From DASTYK01 sp964384585 (GTDB taxonomy: Bacteria > Gemmatimonadota > Gemmatimonadetes > Longimicrobiales > RSA9), in contig CAYLME010000061.1 of the NCBI GenBank assembly GCA_964384585.1, positions 1-19,015 of the forward strand: 19,015 nucleotides of DNA, given 5' to 3'. Shown piece by piece: positions 1-7,737 of the stretch. The notes beneath the pieces are model-generated. The model was not told where the DNA came from. It worked only from the letters and a program-made list of their open reading frames with translations, and made no database searches. A program made the translations under genes and the position numbers. Each line of letters starts with the position of its first letter. Position 1 is the stretch's first letter.

Positions 1-440
1 TCCCGCAACAGCGCACGACCGTCCTTTCCGCCCATGTGTGCTATCAGGTCCGTCGATCGGCTGCCGAGCACACGCGGGACATCGATACCGCCGCTGCATG
101 CGATGTACGCGCGACAGCCTGTGCGTGCCGTTCCAAGAGCCAGCACGTCGCCCCGTCGGACAGGGAACGCACACCATGGTGGCGTGGGCTGGTCATTGAG
201 AGTAGCCGCAAAATCGCCGCCCGTCACCGCAACTGCGGCATCGTCCCGGAACTCGAGCCACGGACCGATAATCGTGCATTCGAGCGATGCGCAATCCGCC
301 GGATTACCAACGAGCAGGTTTGCGACCCTGTGCGCGATCGGATCCATGGCACCGGCGGTGACTACGCCGTGCTGCTGCATACCGCGGCGACCGGTGTCCT
401 GGACGGTTGTCAGCAGGCCCGCTCGCTTGACGTGGATCAC
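1..440 (-). CDS. pxpC: 5-oxoprolinase subunit PxpC, partial (biotin-dependent carboxyltransferase family, KipA-like)
   Basis: The C-terminal part is cut off by the window edge; about 146 residues are visible and the frame stays open to base 1. The product is one subunit of the PxpABC ATP-dependent 5-oxoprolinase, which opens 5-oxoproline (pyroglutamate) to glutamate in the cytoplasm. The translation begins VIHVKRAGLLTTVQDTGRRG, continues with GAMDPIAHRVANLLVGN, and later shows AYIACSGGIDVPRVLGSRST, all typical of the N-terminal half of this family. The start is a GTG at 440 that overlaps the PxpB stop by four bases (GTGA), a translational-coupling arrangement that supports this start and co-expression. 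PxpA would be expected further downstream, outside the window. An older name for the family is urea amidolyase-related / KipA. Confidence 0.9.
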   Translation of the reverse strand, partial: MIHVKRAGLLTTVQDTGRRGMQQHGVVTAGAMDPIAHRVANLLVGNPADCASLECTIIGPWLEFRDDAAVAVTGGDFAATLNDQPTPPWCAFPVRRGDVLALGTARTGCRAYIACSGGIDVPRVLGSRSTDLIAHMGGKDGRALLR

Positions 441-1114
441 GGGTTGCCGGCTCGACTGAAGCGGACCTGGTCGCCAATGCGCAGCACGGTGGGCGGGTCG
501 AGATCCGGACGAAACAGCTGCATGTCGGTACGCCCGATGATCTGCCAGCCGCCCGGCGTCTCGAGCGGATACACGCCCGTCTGGGCACCCGCGATTCCGA
601 CCGATCCCGCGGGAACGGACAATCTCGGTGACGACCTGCGAGGTGTTGCGATCTCCTGTGGCAGACCGGCGAGGTACGGGAAGCCCGGTACAAAACCGAC
701 CATGACGACCGTATAGAGTGCCGAAGTATGGAGTCGGATCACTTCATCGATTGTCAGGCCCGCATGCCGCGCGACGTGATCGAGATCGGGTCCGGCCGCC
801 CCGCCGTACTCGACGCGTATCTCGACCGTGCGTGGATCTGCGCTCGCTCGCAACGCCCCGGCCGCGAGCACACGACGCACCGCATCCGCAGCGTTGTCAT
901 GCGGCGAACCGACGCCCTGAGCGAACGCCAGCGGGTCGTAATGGACCGCCAGGTCCGTGTATGCAGGCACGACATCGATGAACCCGGGCACGGCGGCAGC
1001 GAGCAGCGCGTCGAACGCGGACCGCACACCTGCAGGCGTGTCGCTATTGCTGGCAACGCCGAGCCGCACGAGCAGCGCACTGTCACCCAGAGGCAGGATT
1101 GTCATCACGCTCAC
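437..1114 (-). CDS. pxpB: 5-oxoprolinase subunit PxpB (KipI family)
   Basis: This 225-residue protein is the small partner of PxpC in the 5-oxoprolinase complex; the Bacillus homologue KipI was first known as a histidine-kinase inhibitor. Family hallmarks are visible: LPLGDSALLVRLG near the N-terminus, GFVPGFPYL at residues 140-148, VPAGSVGIAGAQTGVYP at 167-183 and PGGWQIIGRT from 187. Length is normal for the family. The start drawn is GTG at 1114; an in-frame ATG at 1105 (residue 4) is equally possible, since neither has a clear Shine-Dalgarno sequence. The gene lies 76 bases after the transketolase stop on the same strand and overlaps pxpC by four bases. Co-transcription with transketolase is possible, as I see no terminator between them. 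Confidence 0.93.
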   Translation of the reverse strand: MSVMTILPLGDSALLVRLGVASNSDTPAGVRSAFDALLAAAVPGFIDVVPAYTDLAVHYDPLAFAQGVGSPHDNAADAVRRVLAAGALRASADPRTVEIRVEYGGAAGPDLDHVARHAGLTIDEVIRLHTSALYTVVMVGFVPGFPYLAGLPQEIATPRRSSPRLSVPAGSVGIAGAQTGVYPLETPGGWQIIGRTDMQLFRPDLDPPTVLRIGDQVRFSRAGNP

Positions 1115-1190
1115 GGATGGACGTCAACGCGGTTGCAGGTGCGCGCGGCAGGCGAGAGCGCCGACGCGAGCTGAACTGACTCCCAGCCTG

Positions 1191-3281
1191 CTACTTCTCG
1201 TCCACGCCATGACGTGCGGGGCCTGCCGCCGCAACGCCTTCCTCCAGTGACGGGTCGGCTGTTTCGAGGCCGAGCACGGCGCGCGCCTGCGCCACGATGT
1301 TCTCCGCAGTGAAACCGAGCTGCTTGAAGATCTGCTTCGCCGGTGCGGACGCGCCGAAATGCGTGAGGGCGATGATGGCGCCGTCCTGTCCGACCCAGCG
1401 ATGCCAGCCCACCGGGCCGCCTGCTTCGATGGAAACGCGCGCACGGACATCCGGCGGCAATACACTGTTGCGGTACTGTTCCGACTGGCGGTCGAACAGG
1501 ACATGGCTCGGCATGTTGACGACGCGCGTCTCGATCCCTCCCGCCTGCAAGGTCGCACGCGCCTCGAGCGCCAGTGCGACTTCAGAGCCGGTCGCGATCA
1601 GGATCAACTCCGGGCTGCCGCTCTCTGCATCCACGAGCACGTATGCGCCCTTCCGCAGGTTGTCCGCCGATGCCAGCTGCGCACGATCCAGATTCGGCAC
1701 CGCCTGCCGCGTGAGCGACAGGAACAACGGACCCTCCCTGTATTCCATGGCGAAGCGCCACGCAGCCACTGTTTCGTTCGCATCCGCCGGCCGCAGATCG
1801 ACGAGTCCCGGTATGGCACGCAGCGCCGCGAGCTGCTCTACCGGCTGATGTGTCGGGCCATCCTCGCCCAGCCCGACGCTGTCGTGGGTGAACACGTAGA
1901 TCGTCGGCTGCTCCATCAGTGCGGCGAGGCGAATCGGCGGCCGCATGTAGTCAGAGAAGATGAGGAACGTGCCGCCATACGGACGCACACCGCCATGCAG
2001 CGACATCCCGTTCATCACCGCACCCATCGCGTGCTCGCGAACACCGAAATGCAGATTGCGGTCGGCGTAGCTGCCTGCCTGGAAGCTGCCCGCACGGTCC
2101 ATGAAGGTGTTGTTGGACCCGGCGAGGTCGGCGGAACCACCCATGAGCCAGGGGACGTGGTCGGCAAGCGCATTGAGTGCCTTGCCCGACGCTGCACGTG
2201 TCGCGATCGCTTTGTCACTCACCGCGAAGGTCGGTAGCTCGCGATCCCAGTCGGCAGGCAGCGCAAGCGCGAGAGCTGCCTCGAGCTGCGTCACGGTGTC
2301 GGGATGCGTCGTCCTGAATGACGCAAGTCGGCGCTGCCACTCACGCTGCTGCTCCGCACCACGCTCGACCTGGGTGCGCATGCTCGCCAGCGCTTCGTCC
2401 GGCACGAAGAACGGCTCCATCGACGGCCAGCCGAGGTTCTCCTTCGTACGACGCACTTCATCGTCACCGAGCGGCGCACCGTGCGCTTCCTCCGAGCCCG
2501 CCTTGCCGGGCGAGCCATAGCCGATCACCGTGCGAACGCCGATCATCGACGGACGCGGATCGCGCTGCGCCGCACGAATCGCATCATCGATTGCATCCAG
2601 GTCATTGCCGTCCTCGACACGCAGGGTGTGCCAGCCATACGCATCGAAACGCGCCAGTACGTCCTCGGTGAATGCCAGATCCGTCGAGCCCTCGATCGTA
2701 ATCGAGTTGTCGTCCCAGAAGCCGATCAGCTTGCCGAGCTTCAGATGGCCGGCCAGCGACGCCGCTTCGCTGGCAACACCCTCCATCAGATCACCGTCCG
2801 AGCAGATCACGTACGTGTAGTGATCGATGATCGCGTGGTCGGGACGATTGTACAGTGCAGCCAGGTGCCGCTCCGCCATCGCCATCCCCACACCATTCGC
2901 AAAGCCCTGGCCGAGCGGACCCGTAGTCGTTTCCACGCCGGGCGTCAGGCCGTACTCCGGATGCCCCGGTGTCACACTGTCCCATTGCCGGAAGTTCTCG
3001 ATGTCCTCGAGCGTCAGTCCATAGCCCGTGAGATACAGCAGCGAATAGAGCAGCATCGAGGCATGCCCCGCGGACAGAATGAACCGATCCCGGTCCACCC
3101 ACTGCGGATCCTGCGGATTGTGCTTCAGGTGACGCGTCCAGAGCGCATACGCCAGTGGCGCGAGTGCCATCGGCGTGCCGGGATGCCCCGAATTCGCCTT
3201 CTGCACTGCGTCCATGGACAGCGTCCGGATGGTATCGATACAGAGACGGTCCAGGTCGGGGTGACCGTTGATTGTGCTCAT
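1191..3281 (-). CDS. tkt: Transketolase
   Basis: A full-length 696-residue thiamine-diphosphate enzyme that moves two-carbon ketol units between sugar phosphates in the non-oxidative pentose phosphate pathway. The N-terminal ThDP-binding domain shows SGHPGTPMAL (His33), AGHASMLLYS (His73), GPLGQGFANGVGMAMAE (121-137) and the metal/diphosphate segment SDGDLMEGVASEAASLAGHL (161-180) followed by DDNSITIEG. The pyrimidine-binding domain shows FGVREHAMGAVMNG with the catalytic Glu416, and THDSVGLGEDGPTHQPVE with His478. A C-terminal domain follows. The start is ATG at 3281; upstream pairing with 16S rRNA looks weak (GAAG). It stands between the redox operon upstream and pxpBC downstream. Catalytic residues appear intact, so I expect an active housekeeping enzyme. 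Confidence 0.97.
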   Translation of the reverse strand: MSTINGHPDLDRLCIDTIRTLSMDAVQKANSGHPGTPMALAPLAYALWTRHLKHNPQDPQWVDRDRFILSAGHASMLLYSLLYLTGYGLTLEDIENFRQWDSVTPGHPEYGLTPGVETTTGPLGQGFANGVGMAMAERHLAALYNRPDHAIIDHYTYVICSDGDLMEGVASEAASLAGHLKLGKLIGFWDDNSITIEGSTDLAFTEDVLARFDAYGWHTLRVEDGNDLDAIDDAIRAAQRDPRPSMIGVRTVIGYGSPGKAGSEEAHGAPLGDDEVRRTKENLGWPSMEPFFVPDEALASMRTQVERGAEQQREWQRRLASFRTTHPDTVTQLEAALALALPADWDRELPTFAVSDKAIATRAASGKALNALADHVPWLMGGSADLAGSNNTFMDRAGSFQAGSYADRNLHFGVREHAMGAVMNGMSLHGGVRPYGGTFLIFSDYMRPPIRLAALMEQPTIYVFTHDSVGLGEDGPTHQPVEQLAALRAIPGLVDLRPADANETVAAWRFAMEYREGPLFLSLTRQAVPNLDRAQLASADNLRKGAYVLVDAESGSPELILIATGSEVALALEARATLQAGGIETRVVNMPSHVLFDRQSEQYRNSVLPPDVRARVSIEAGGPVGWHRWVGQDGAIIALTHFGASAPAKQIFKQLGFTAENIVAQARAVLGLETADPSLEEGVAAAGPARHGVDEK

Positions 3282-3424
3282 GAGCTTCTACTCGTCGTGG
3301 CGGTTGCGGGTTCAGAACGGCAAGGTACGGGGAAAGACCGGAATGGGGAATCCGGGCGCCCGCGCGACCTCCGTCGCCCTGCGAGCCGGAGGTATCGCGA
3401 CCGTCATCGCCGACGGTGCGCCCG

Positions 3425-3769
3425 CTACAGGAGCTTCCAGAACGGCGGGAAGGTGAACAGGATGCCGAGTCCCGTGAGAACGAGCGTGATCGTCAGCGTG
3501 CGACCCGAAGGGATGTCGCGGTCGCGCCAGGCGCGGTGCAGTACGGCCCAGGCGATGAGCCACGCGATGACCGCGAACGTCGAGCGGCCCGACAGGCCGC
3601 CCGCACCCTCGTAGAGCGAGGGTGCGGAATAGATGCCGGCCTCGTGCAGCAGCACGAAGAGGCCCATTGCGAAGCTGCCGGCGCCGGCTGCGACGAATGC
3701 CGCCATCGCGCCGCCATTCGGGCGTTCCGTCCGGTGCGCGGTCGCGCCGGGTGTGGCCCCTGTATGCAT
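3425..3769 (-). CDS. Small three-helix membrane protein of the redox operon
   Basis: A 114-residue protein I cannot assign to a named family. After a hydrophilic N-terminus of about 20 residues it shows three hydrophobic stretches, roughly residues 23-45, 62-79 and 91-110. His42 (FVLLHEAGIY) and His78 (AWAVLHRAW) sit at the ends of the first two helices and could be heme or quinone-site residues, but that is a guess. It is the last gene of the minus-strand redox operon, 24 bases after the four-helix protein, and ends 143 bases before transketolase. An internal ATG at residue 22 would give a shorter product beginning at the first helix. Its place after a cytochrome b, a multiheme cytochrome c and another membrane protein suggests a subunit or assembly factor of the same complex. 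Confidence 0.75.
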   Translation of the reverse strand: MHTGATPGATAHRTERPNGGAMAAFVAAGAGSFAMGLFVLLHEAGIYSAPSLYEGAGGLSGRSTFAVIAWLIAWAVLHRAWRDRDIPSGRTLTITLVLTGLGILFTFPPFWKLL

Positions 3770-3793
3770 GATGAACCGCCTGCGTTATCGCCG

Positions 3794-4402
3794 CTACTCG
3801 AGCGGCGCGACCTTGTTGACGAAGACGCCGAGCAGCGAGACGTACACGACGATCGCGAAGCAGACGATGAGCAGTGCGGTCGCGATCCGTCCCAGCCGTG
3901 AATCCGTGAGCAGCGTCGATCGGTGGCGCCATGCAGCGAAGGCCACGGCAGTCGCCAGCATGGCCGCAATCCACGGCAGGTGCTCCTTCGTTTCCATCGC
4001 GAACGAATGGAGCCACGCGGTTGCGGGGTTCGACAGGATCAGCGTGCGCGGATAGGCGGCGAGGACGGTGGTGCCCTCGGGCGGTGTGGCGCGATACGGC
4101 GGGAACACGAAGTAGGTTCCCACCAGTGTCGTGAGCCAGGTCGTAGCCGCGATCGCGGTGGTGAGCAGCGCGACAGCCTTCGTGTGTGCGGCTGTCAGGA
4201 CGACGTCCCCGTGCGACTTGTGCAGCATGTACAAGGTGAACAGCGCGGCAGCCAGCGTCATCAGCGCGCCACCGCCGAATACGATGCCGTGGGCCATGGT
4301 CCACAGGCTGCGCTCCGTGAAGAGCAGCGTGCCCTGCGTGGTTGGTTCCATGGCGGTCATGTTAAGGATGGCGACGTCGGATAGCAATGATGCTGTTGTC
4401 AT
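3794..4402 (-). CDS. Four-helix membrane protein of the redox operon
   Basis: A 202-residue integral membrane protein with hydrophobic segments at about residues 34-60, 75-99, 141-158 and 172-196. I do not recognise the family. Histidines lie at helix borders: His38 (WTMAHGIVFGGG), His132 and His141 (WLHSFAMETKEHLPW), and the loop between helices 2 and 3 carries YFVFPPYRATPPEG. These could be ligands or part of a quinone site; nothing in the sequence proves it. ATG at 4402 is preceded by GGAG at a good distance. The gene is 28 bases downstream of the 12-heme cytochrome and 24 bases upstream of the three-helix protein, so all three are very likely one transcript. A role as membrane subunit of a quinone/cytochrome electron-transfer complex is inference from neighbours. 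Confidence 0.8.
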   Translation of the reverse strand: MTTASLLSDVAILNMTAMEPTTQGTLLFTERSLWTMAHGIVFGGGALMTLAAALFTLYMLHKSHGDVVLTAAHTKAVALLTTAIAATTWLTTLVGTYFVFPPYRATPPEGTTVLAAYPRTLILSNPATAWLHSFAMETKEHLPWIAAMLATAVAFAAWRHRSTLLTDSRLGRIATALLIVCFAIVVYVSLLGVFVNKVAPLE

Positions 4403-4430
4403 GGATATGCTCCGGAAGTCACAGTTCCGT

Positions 4431-5504
4431 TCACTCGCGCCGGTCCCGGCGGCGCCTGTCGTTACGCTCGCGCTCGTGCTCGCGGCCCGTGGGGTGACAG
4501 CTCACGCAGTCAGGCAGCTTCGCGCGTGAGATGCCTTCCTCGTCGTGCTCCCGCTGGATGCGCGCAGGCGTATGTTCGTGGCAGCCGTAGCAGGTATAGC
4601 GCTCGTAGCTCTCCGGCGCATCCTGGTGGCACACTATGCACTCGCTCACGCCGCTCTCGCCGTGGTCGAGCGGGAAGCGATGGTCGAAGGATACGTCATC
4701 CCAGGCAGCCGTGCTGTGGCACGCCGCGCAGTCGGCACCCATCGCACCAAGGTGCGTGTCATCCTCGCGGTGGCAGCCAATGCAGGTGGTCGGCGTTTCC
4801 GCGAGCGCGGCAGCACTGCGCGCGCCTCTGTGACAGCCCGCGCACTCGACAACGGAGTGTGCTCCGGTCAGCGGGAAGCTCGTGCGTCCGTGATCGAAGC
4901 CGCTCCCATCGGTTCCGGTGCCATCGTGACAACTTCGGCATTCACTGCTCCACAGCGCGACGTGCTCATCGATGAATGCGGGCTGGTACTCGCGGTGACA
5001 GTTCTCACAGCGCGCTGCTTCGAAGGCGAACGAGCGCGCTGCGTGGCAGTCCGTGCACACGAACGCGGCGCCCGCCGCGGTCGTCTGGTGGGTCGCGAGT
5101 GAGAAGCCAAGCTGTTCGTGATCGAGACTCGTTGCATCGAAGCGCGTGAGCTCGCCATCCGGTCCGTGGTGCTCGGTGTGGCACGCGCGGCACTGCTCTG
5201 CGGCGCTCAGTGAGCCGTGCAGCGAAGTCGTGTCGTCGAGCTCTGCATGCACGTCGCTGTGACACGCCAGGCAGCGCCCATCCATCGTCTCCCTGCTCCA
5301 GGGCGCGACGTGACACGCTGCACAGTCGCCGGCGAGCCGGGCGTGCGAGGTCACGCCGCCGAGGGGGGTGCCGGTTGCCGCGGACAGGCCGCCGGGCGAG
5401 AACATCCGACCGTTCGTCGTGATCCACAGGAGTGCCACGATCGTCAGGGCGAGCACGGCAGCGAGCGCACTCCAGCGGGAGACCATGCGGATAGTCACGC
5501 TCAT
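4431..5504 (-). CDS. Membrane-anchored 12-heme c-type cytochrome
   Basis: A 357-residue protein with an uncleaved-looking N-terminal membrane anchor (about residues 11-30) followed by a periplasmic region carrying twelve CxxCH heme-binding motifs. Their first cysteines are at residues 61, 78, 105, 150, 166, 189, 221, 241, 259, 289, 305 and 333. Many additional histidines between motifs (for example EHHGPDGE and DHEQLGFSLATH) can supply the second axial ligands, as in low-spin bis-His multiheme wires of the cytochrome c3 / NrfH-NapC-like type. The last 16 residues after the final heme are unusually charged, mostly Arg, Glu and Asp. The ATG at 5504 is one base after the stop of the cytochrome b gene, implying tight coupling. 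Likely role: periplasmic electron conduit receiving or delivering electrons from the cytochrome b. Partner and substrate are unknown. Confidence 0.93.
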   Translation of the reverse strand: MSVTIRMVSRWSALAAVLALTIVALLWITTNGRMFSPGGLSAATGTPLGGVTSHARLAGDCAACHVAPWSRETMDGRCLACHSDVHAELDDTTSLHGSLSAAEQCRACHTEHHGPDGELTRFDATSLDHEQLGFSLATHQTTAAGAAFVCTDCHAARSFAFEAARCENCHREYQPAFIDEHVALWSSECRSCHDGTGTDGSGFDHGRTSFPLTGAHSVVECAGCHRGARSAAALAETPTTCIGCHREDDTHLGAMGADCAACHSTAAWDDVSFDHRFPLDHGESGVSECIVCHQDAPESYERYTCYGCHEHTPARIQREHDEEGISRAKLPDCVSCHPTGREHERERNDRRRRDRRE

Positions 5505-5505
5505 C

Positions 5506-6129
5506 TCACTGCAGCAGGGTGGCGTAGTACAACGCGCCGAGTACGTGCACGACCGCGAGAACGAACATGGCCACGGCGGTTGGCACGTGCAGCAGCCACC
5601 AGGAGGCAGCCATGCGACGCCTTATGAGGGATGCTCGCACGTGCTGCTGCCGCAGCGGCTGCATTGTCGAGGCGGGCGGTACGGCAGGCTGCAGCCGCGC
5701 CCCTGCTGCTGACATCATCTGTCGATGCTGCGCGACGGCACGTACTACATGGTGCGGCGGTTTCGGAACATTCGTATAGATGTAGCGACCGACGATCCCG
5801 CTCGCGGCCACCACCAGCATCAGCACGAACGTCACGCCGGCGATCCCGCGGAAGTCGAACGCAGTGTGCAGCAGCACGACGTACGGCCCGACGAGGCCGG
5901 TCACGACGTGGGCTCGCATCCAGTGCTGCAGCGCGCCAGGCCCGCTGCGCCGCTTGCGCCAGGCATACCCGAATGTACCGCCCAGCATGGACAGGAATCC
6001 GACGATACCAAGTCCGTGACCGATGAATCCACTCGCGGCTGGCGGCGCGCCGGCCGCAACCGCTGCGTAAAGCGCAGTGAGCGCCGCAACGAGCGCGGCG
6101 CTCAGCATGATCTCAGGCGGCAGCCGCAC
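5506..6129 (-). CDS. Diheme membrane cytochrome b
   Basis: A 207-residue membrane protein with about five hydrophobic segments (near residues 8-28, 34-56, 72-92, 95-115 and 175-203). Two helices each carry a histidine pair spaced fourteen residues apart: His74/His88 and His181/His195. That H-x13-H spacing on two helices is the arrangement that holds two stacked b hemes in the cytochrome b of bc1 complexes, so I read it as a diheme cytochrome b. A basic loop (about 116-172) with several histidines faces one side. The GTG start at 6129 is preceded by GGGAG and overlaps the oxidoreductase end by 17 bases; an ATG at 6108 is the alternative. It would link the cytoplasmic FAD/ferredoxin pair, or the quinone pool, to the 12-heme cytochrome encoded one base downstream. 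Confidence 0.85.
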   Translation of the reverse strand: MRLPPEIMLSAALVAALTALYAAVAAGAPPAASGFIGHGLGIVGFLSMLGGTFGYAWRKRRSGPGALQHWMRAHVVTGLVGPYVVLLHTAFDFRGIAGVTFVLMLVVAASGIVGRYIYTNVPKPPHHVVRAVAQHRQMMSAAGARLQPAVPPASTMQPLRQQHVRASLIRRRMAASWWLLHVPTAVAMFVLAVVHVLGALYYATLLQ

Positions 6130-7435
6130 GTTCCGTCTCCCAGCGCTCGTAGAAGTCGGTGACCAGCGGGACCAGTGCGTGCGGATGCGCCCGCAGTGTG
6201 CTGCGCAACTCGCGCGTATCCGCGCGCGTGCCGATCAACCGCTGCAGCGGCCGGGAAAGGGACTGATCACCCATGATCAGGGCGCCCAGGATGCGATCGG
6301 TGCCGAGCACCACGCGCACGCGGTTCTCGCCCGGATCGCCGCGCAGGTTCCAGGCATCCGCGGCAGCGCGCCAGCGCTCGCTCTGCCCCCTGGTGATCGT
6401 CACCAGGTCCTCGTCTTCGCCGCCGCCTTCGACTGCACCGATGATCGTGGTCGTCAGACCGGCGAGCCGGGTCACGTTGATGGCGGGTTCGCGACGATAC
6501 TGCGTGGTGCTGCCCGCCATCGTGCGGCCCGCTGCACGTCCGTGCGCCGCCGCCGTCGCCCACAGCGTATCCAGCAGCGCCGTGTCCGATCCAGTATCGC
6601 GGACTTCCGCGGCGTCGCCGGCCGCGAACACGTCAGCGGCGCTCGTACGCAGGAACTCGTCGGTCACGATTCCGCGTTCGACATCGATCCCGGAGGCGAC
6701 GGCGACCTCGAGGCGTGGACGGACGCCGGCGGCAAAGGCAAGGACGGCGCATTCGATCTGTTCACCAGCACGTGTCTCCACGGCGATGAGACGACCCTTG
6801 CGACCGAGTGCACGCGCGATCTCCGTACGATGATGCAGACGTACGCCTTCGCGCTCGAGCCGGGACTCGACTGCGCGCGCTTCCGGCGAGTCGAGCACGC
6901 GCGCCCAGTAGCGGTCCGAACGCATGAGGTAATGCGTGTCGGCGCCCTGCGCGGCCAGGCCCTCGACGATCTCCAGTGCAGTGATGCCACCGCCAATCAC
7001 GACTGCGCGACGGCGACGCTGCGCCAGTCCGCGCAGCGCGCGCGCATCATCCAGCCCGTCCAGCGTCGTGATGCCCGCCAGCCCGGCGCCCTCGAAGGCC
7101 GGCAGCACCGATGCCGCACCGGGTGCAAGCAGCAGGCGGTCATACGGCAGCGTGCGACCGTCCGCGAGCACGAGCTGGTGTTCGGCAGTATCGGCACGGA
7201 CGGCCGCGCCGTGCAGCCGCTCGAAGCGCAGGTCCCGCAATTCTTCGCGCGTGCGGATATGCAGCGCGTCCTCGGGCACCTCACCCGTGATGAAGTAGGC
7301 GAGGCCCGGACGCGAATAGAACGGGTGCGGCTCGTTGCTCACGATGGTGATGCGCGCCCGCGAGTCGGTCTCGCGCACGGCTTCCGCGGCCGACAGCGCG
7401 GCGATGCCGGTGCCGACGAGCACGTAGCGTCTCAT
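6113..7435 (-). CDS. FAD-dependent NAD(P)H oxidoreductase (pyridine nucleotide-disulfide / ferredoxin reductase type)
   Basis: A 440-residue two-dinucleotide-binding flavoprotein. The FAD Rossmann motif is YVLVGTGIAALSAAEA (4-19), the NAD(P) motif is VVIGGGITALEIVEGL (145-160), and the second FAD motif is TSAADVFAAGDAAE (264-277). The region SRPGLAYFITGEVPED (41-56) resembles rubredoxin/ferredoxin reductases and the FAD domain of nitrite reductase NirB. No CxxC redox disulfide is visible, which argues against a disulfide reductase. The ATG at 7435 overlaps the ferredoxin stop by four bases (ATGA), and its end overlaps the cytochrome b start. The likely job is to pass electrons between NAD(P)H and the adjacent ferredoxin, feeding or draining the membrane cytochromes. 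The direction of flow cannot be told from sequence. Confidence 0.92.
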   Translation of the reverse strand: MRRYVLVGTGIAALSAAEAVRETDSRARITIVSNEPHPFYSRPGLAYFITGEVPEDALHIRTREELRDLRFERLHGAAVRADTAEHQLVLADGRTLPYDRLLLAPGAASVLPAFEGAGLAGITTLDGLDDARALRGLAQRRRRAVVIGGGITALEIVEGLAAQGADTHYLMRSDRYWARVLDSPEARAVESRLEREGVRLHHRTEIARALGRKGRLIAVETRAGEQIECAVLAFAAGVRPRLEVAVASGIDVERGIVTDEFLRTSAADVFAAGDAAEVRDTGSDTALLDTLWATAAAHGRAAGRTMAGSTTQYRREPAINVTRLAGLTTTIIGAVEGGGEDEDLVTITRGQSERWRAAADAWNLRGDPGENRVRVVLGTDRILGALIMGDQSLSRPLQRLIGTRADTRELRSTLRAHPHALVPLVTDFYERWETERAAAA

Positions 7436-7737
7436 GCGGCGCGCTCCGACAGCTCCTCTGCCGGTGTCTCGTGCGCCGCGGCCTTGGCAGGCAGTTCGAA
7501 TCGCAGCGTGCCGCGCGGACAGTGCGCCACACACGAGCCGCACAGGATGCAGGCGGGATCGGTAATGGCGAGCCCGTCCCGCGCGTACACGCGGGGGTTC
7601 AATCCCATCGGGCAGTTGAAGGCGCAGATGCCGCACTGGATGCAGCGACCCGGCTCCGCCGCCACCAGGCCTGCCGCGAGCAGCCCGAGTCGCTTCCGGT
7701 CCTGCGGCATGCCCGCCGCACCGCGTGCCGGCTTCAT
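7432..7737 (-). CDS. 2[4Fe-4S] ferredoxin-type protein
   Basis: A 101-residue protein with two complete cluster-binding motifs: CIQCGICAFNCP (Cys32, 35, 38, 42) and CILCGSCVAHCP (Cys63, 66, 69, 73). In the usual bacterial arrangement the fourth cysteine of each motif ligates the other cluster, giving two [4Fe-4S] centres. About 30 residues precede the first motif, and the charged or alanine-rich tail after the second is short. I see no twin-arginine signal, so it should act in the cytoplasm. It shares ATGA overlaps with the FAD oxidoreductase downstream and with a possible 25-residue ORF upstream. It is the probable electron carrier or small subunit between the flavoprotein and the cytochrome b. 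Confidence 0.92.
   Translation of the reverse strand: MKPARGAAGMPQDRKRLGLLAAGLVAAEPGRCIQCGICAFNCPMGLNPRVYARDGLAITDPACILCGSCVAHCPRGTLRFELPAKAAAHETPAEELSERAA

Noticed and set aside
3367..3393. Hairpin ACCTCCG/CGGAGGT between the redox operon and transketolase
   Set aside because: A seven-base stem with a 13-base loop and no U-tract; not enough to call a terminator.
2481..3614. Long plus-strand open frame opposite transketolase
   Set aside because: It is antisense to a full, motif-intact transketolase; the translation is Arg/His/Gln-rich with no recognisable domain, as expected in GC-rich shadow frames.
3312..4304. Minus-strand frame of 330 codons across the two small membrane genes
   Set aside because: It is out of frame with two separate hydrophobic proteins with clear helices; its own translation is Arg-rich and polar.
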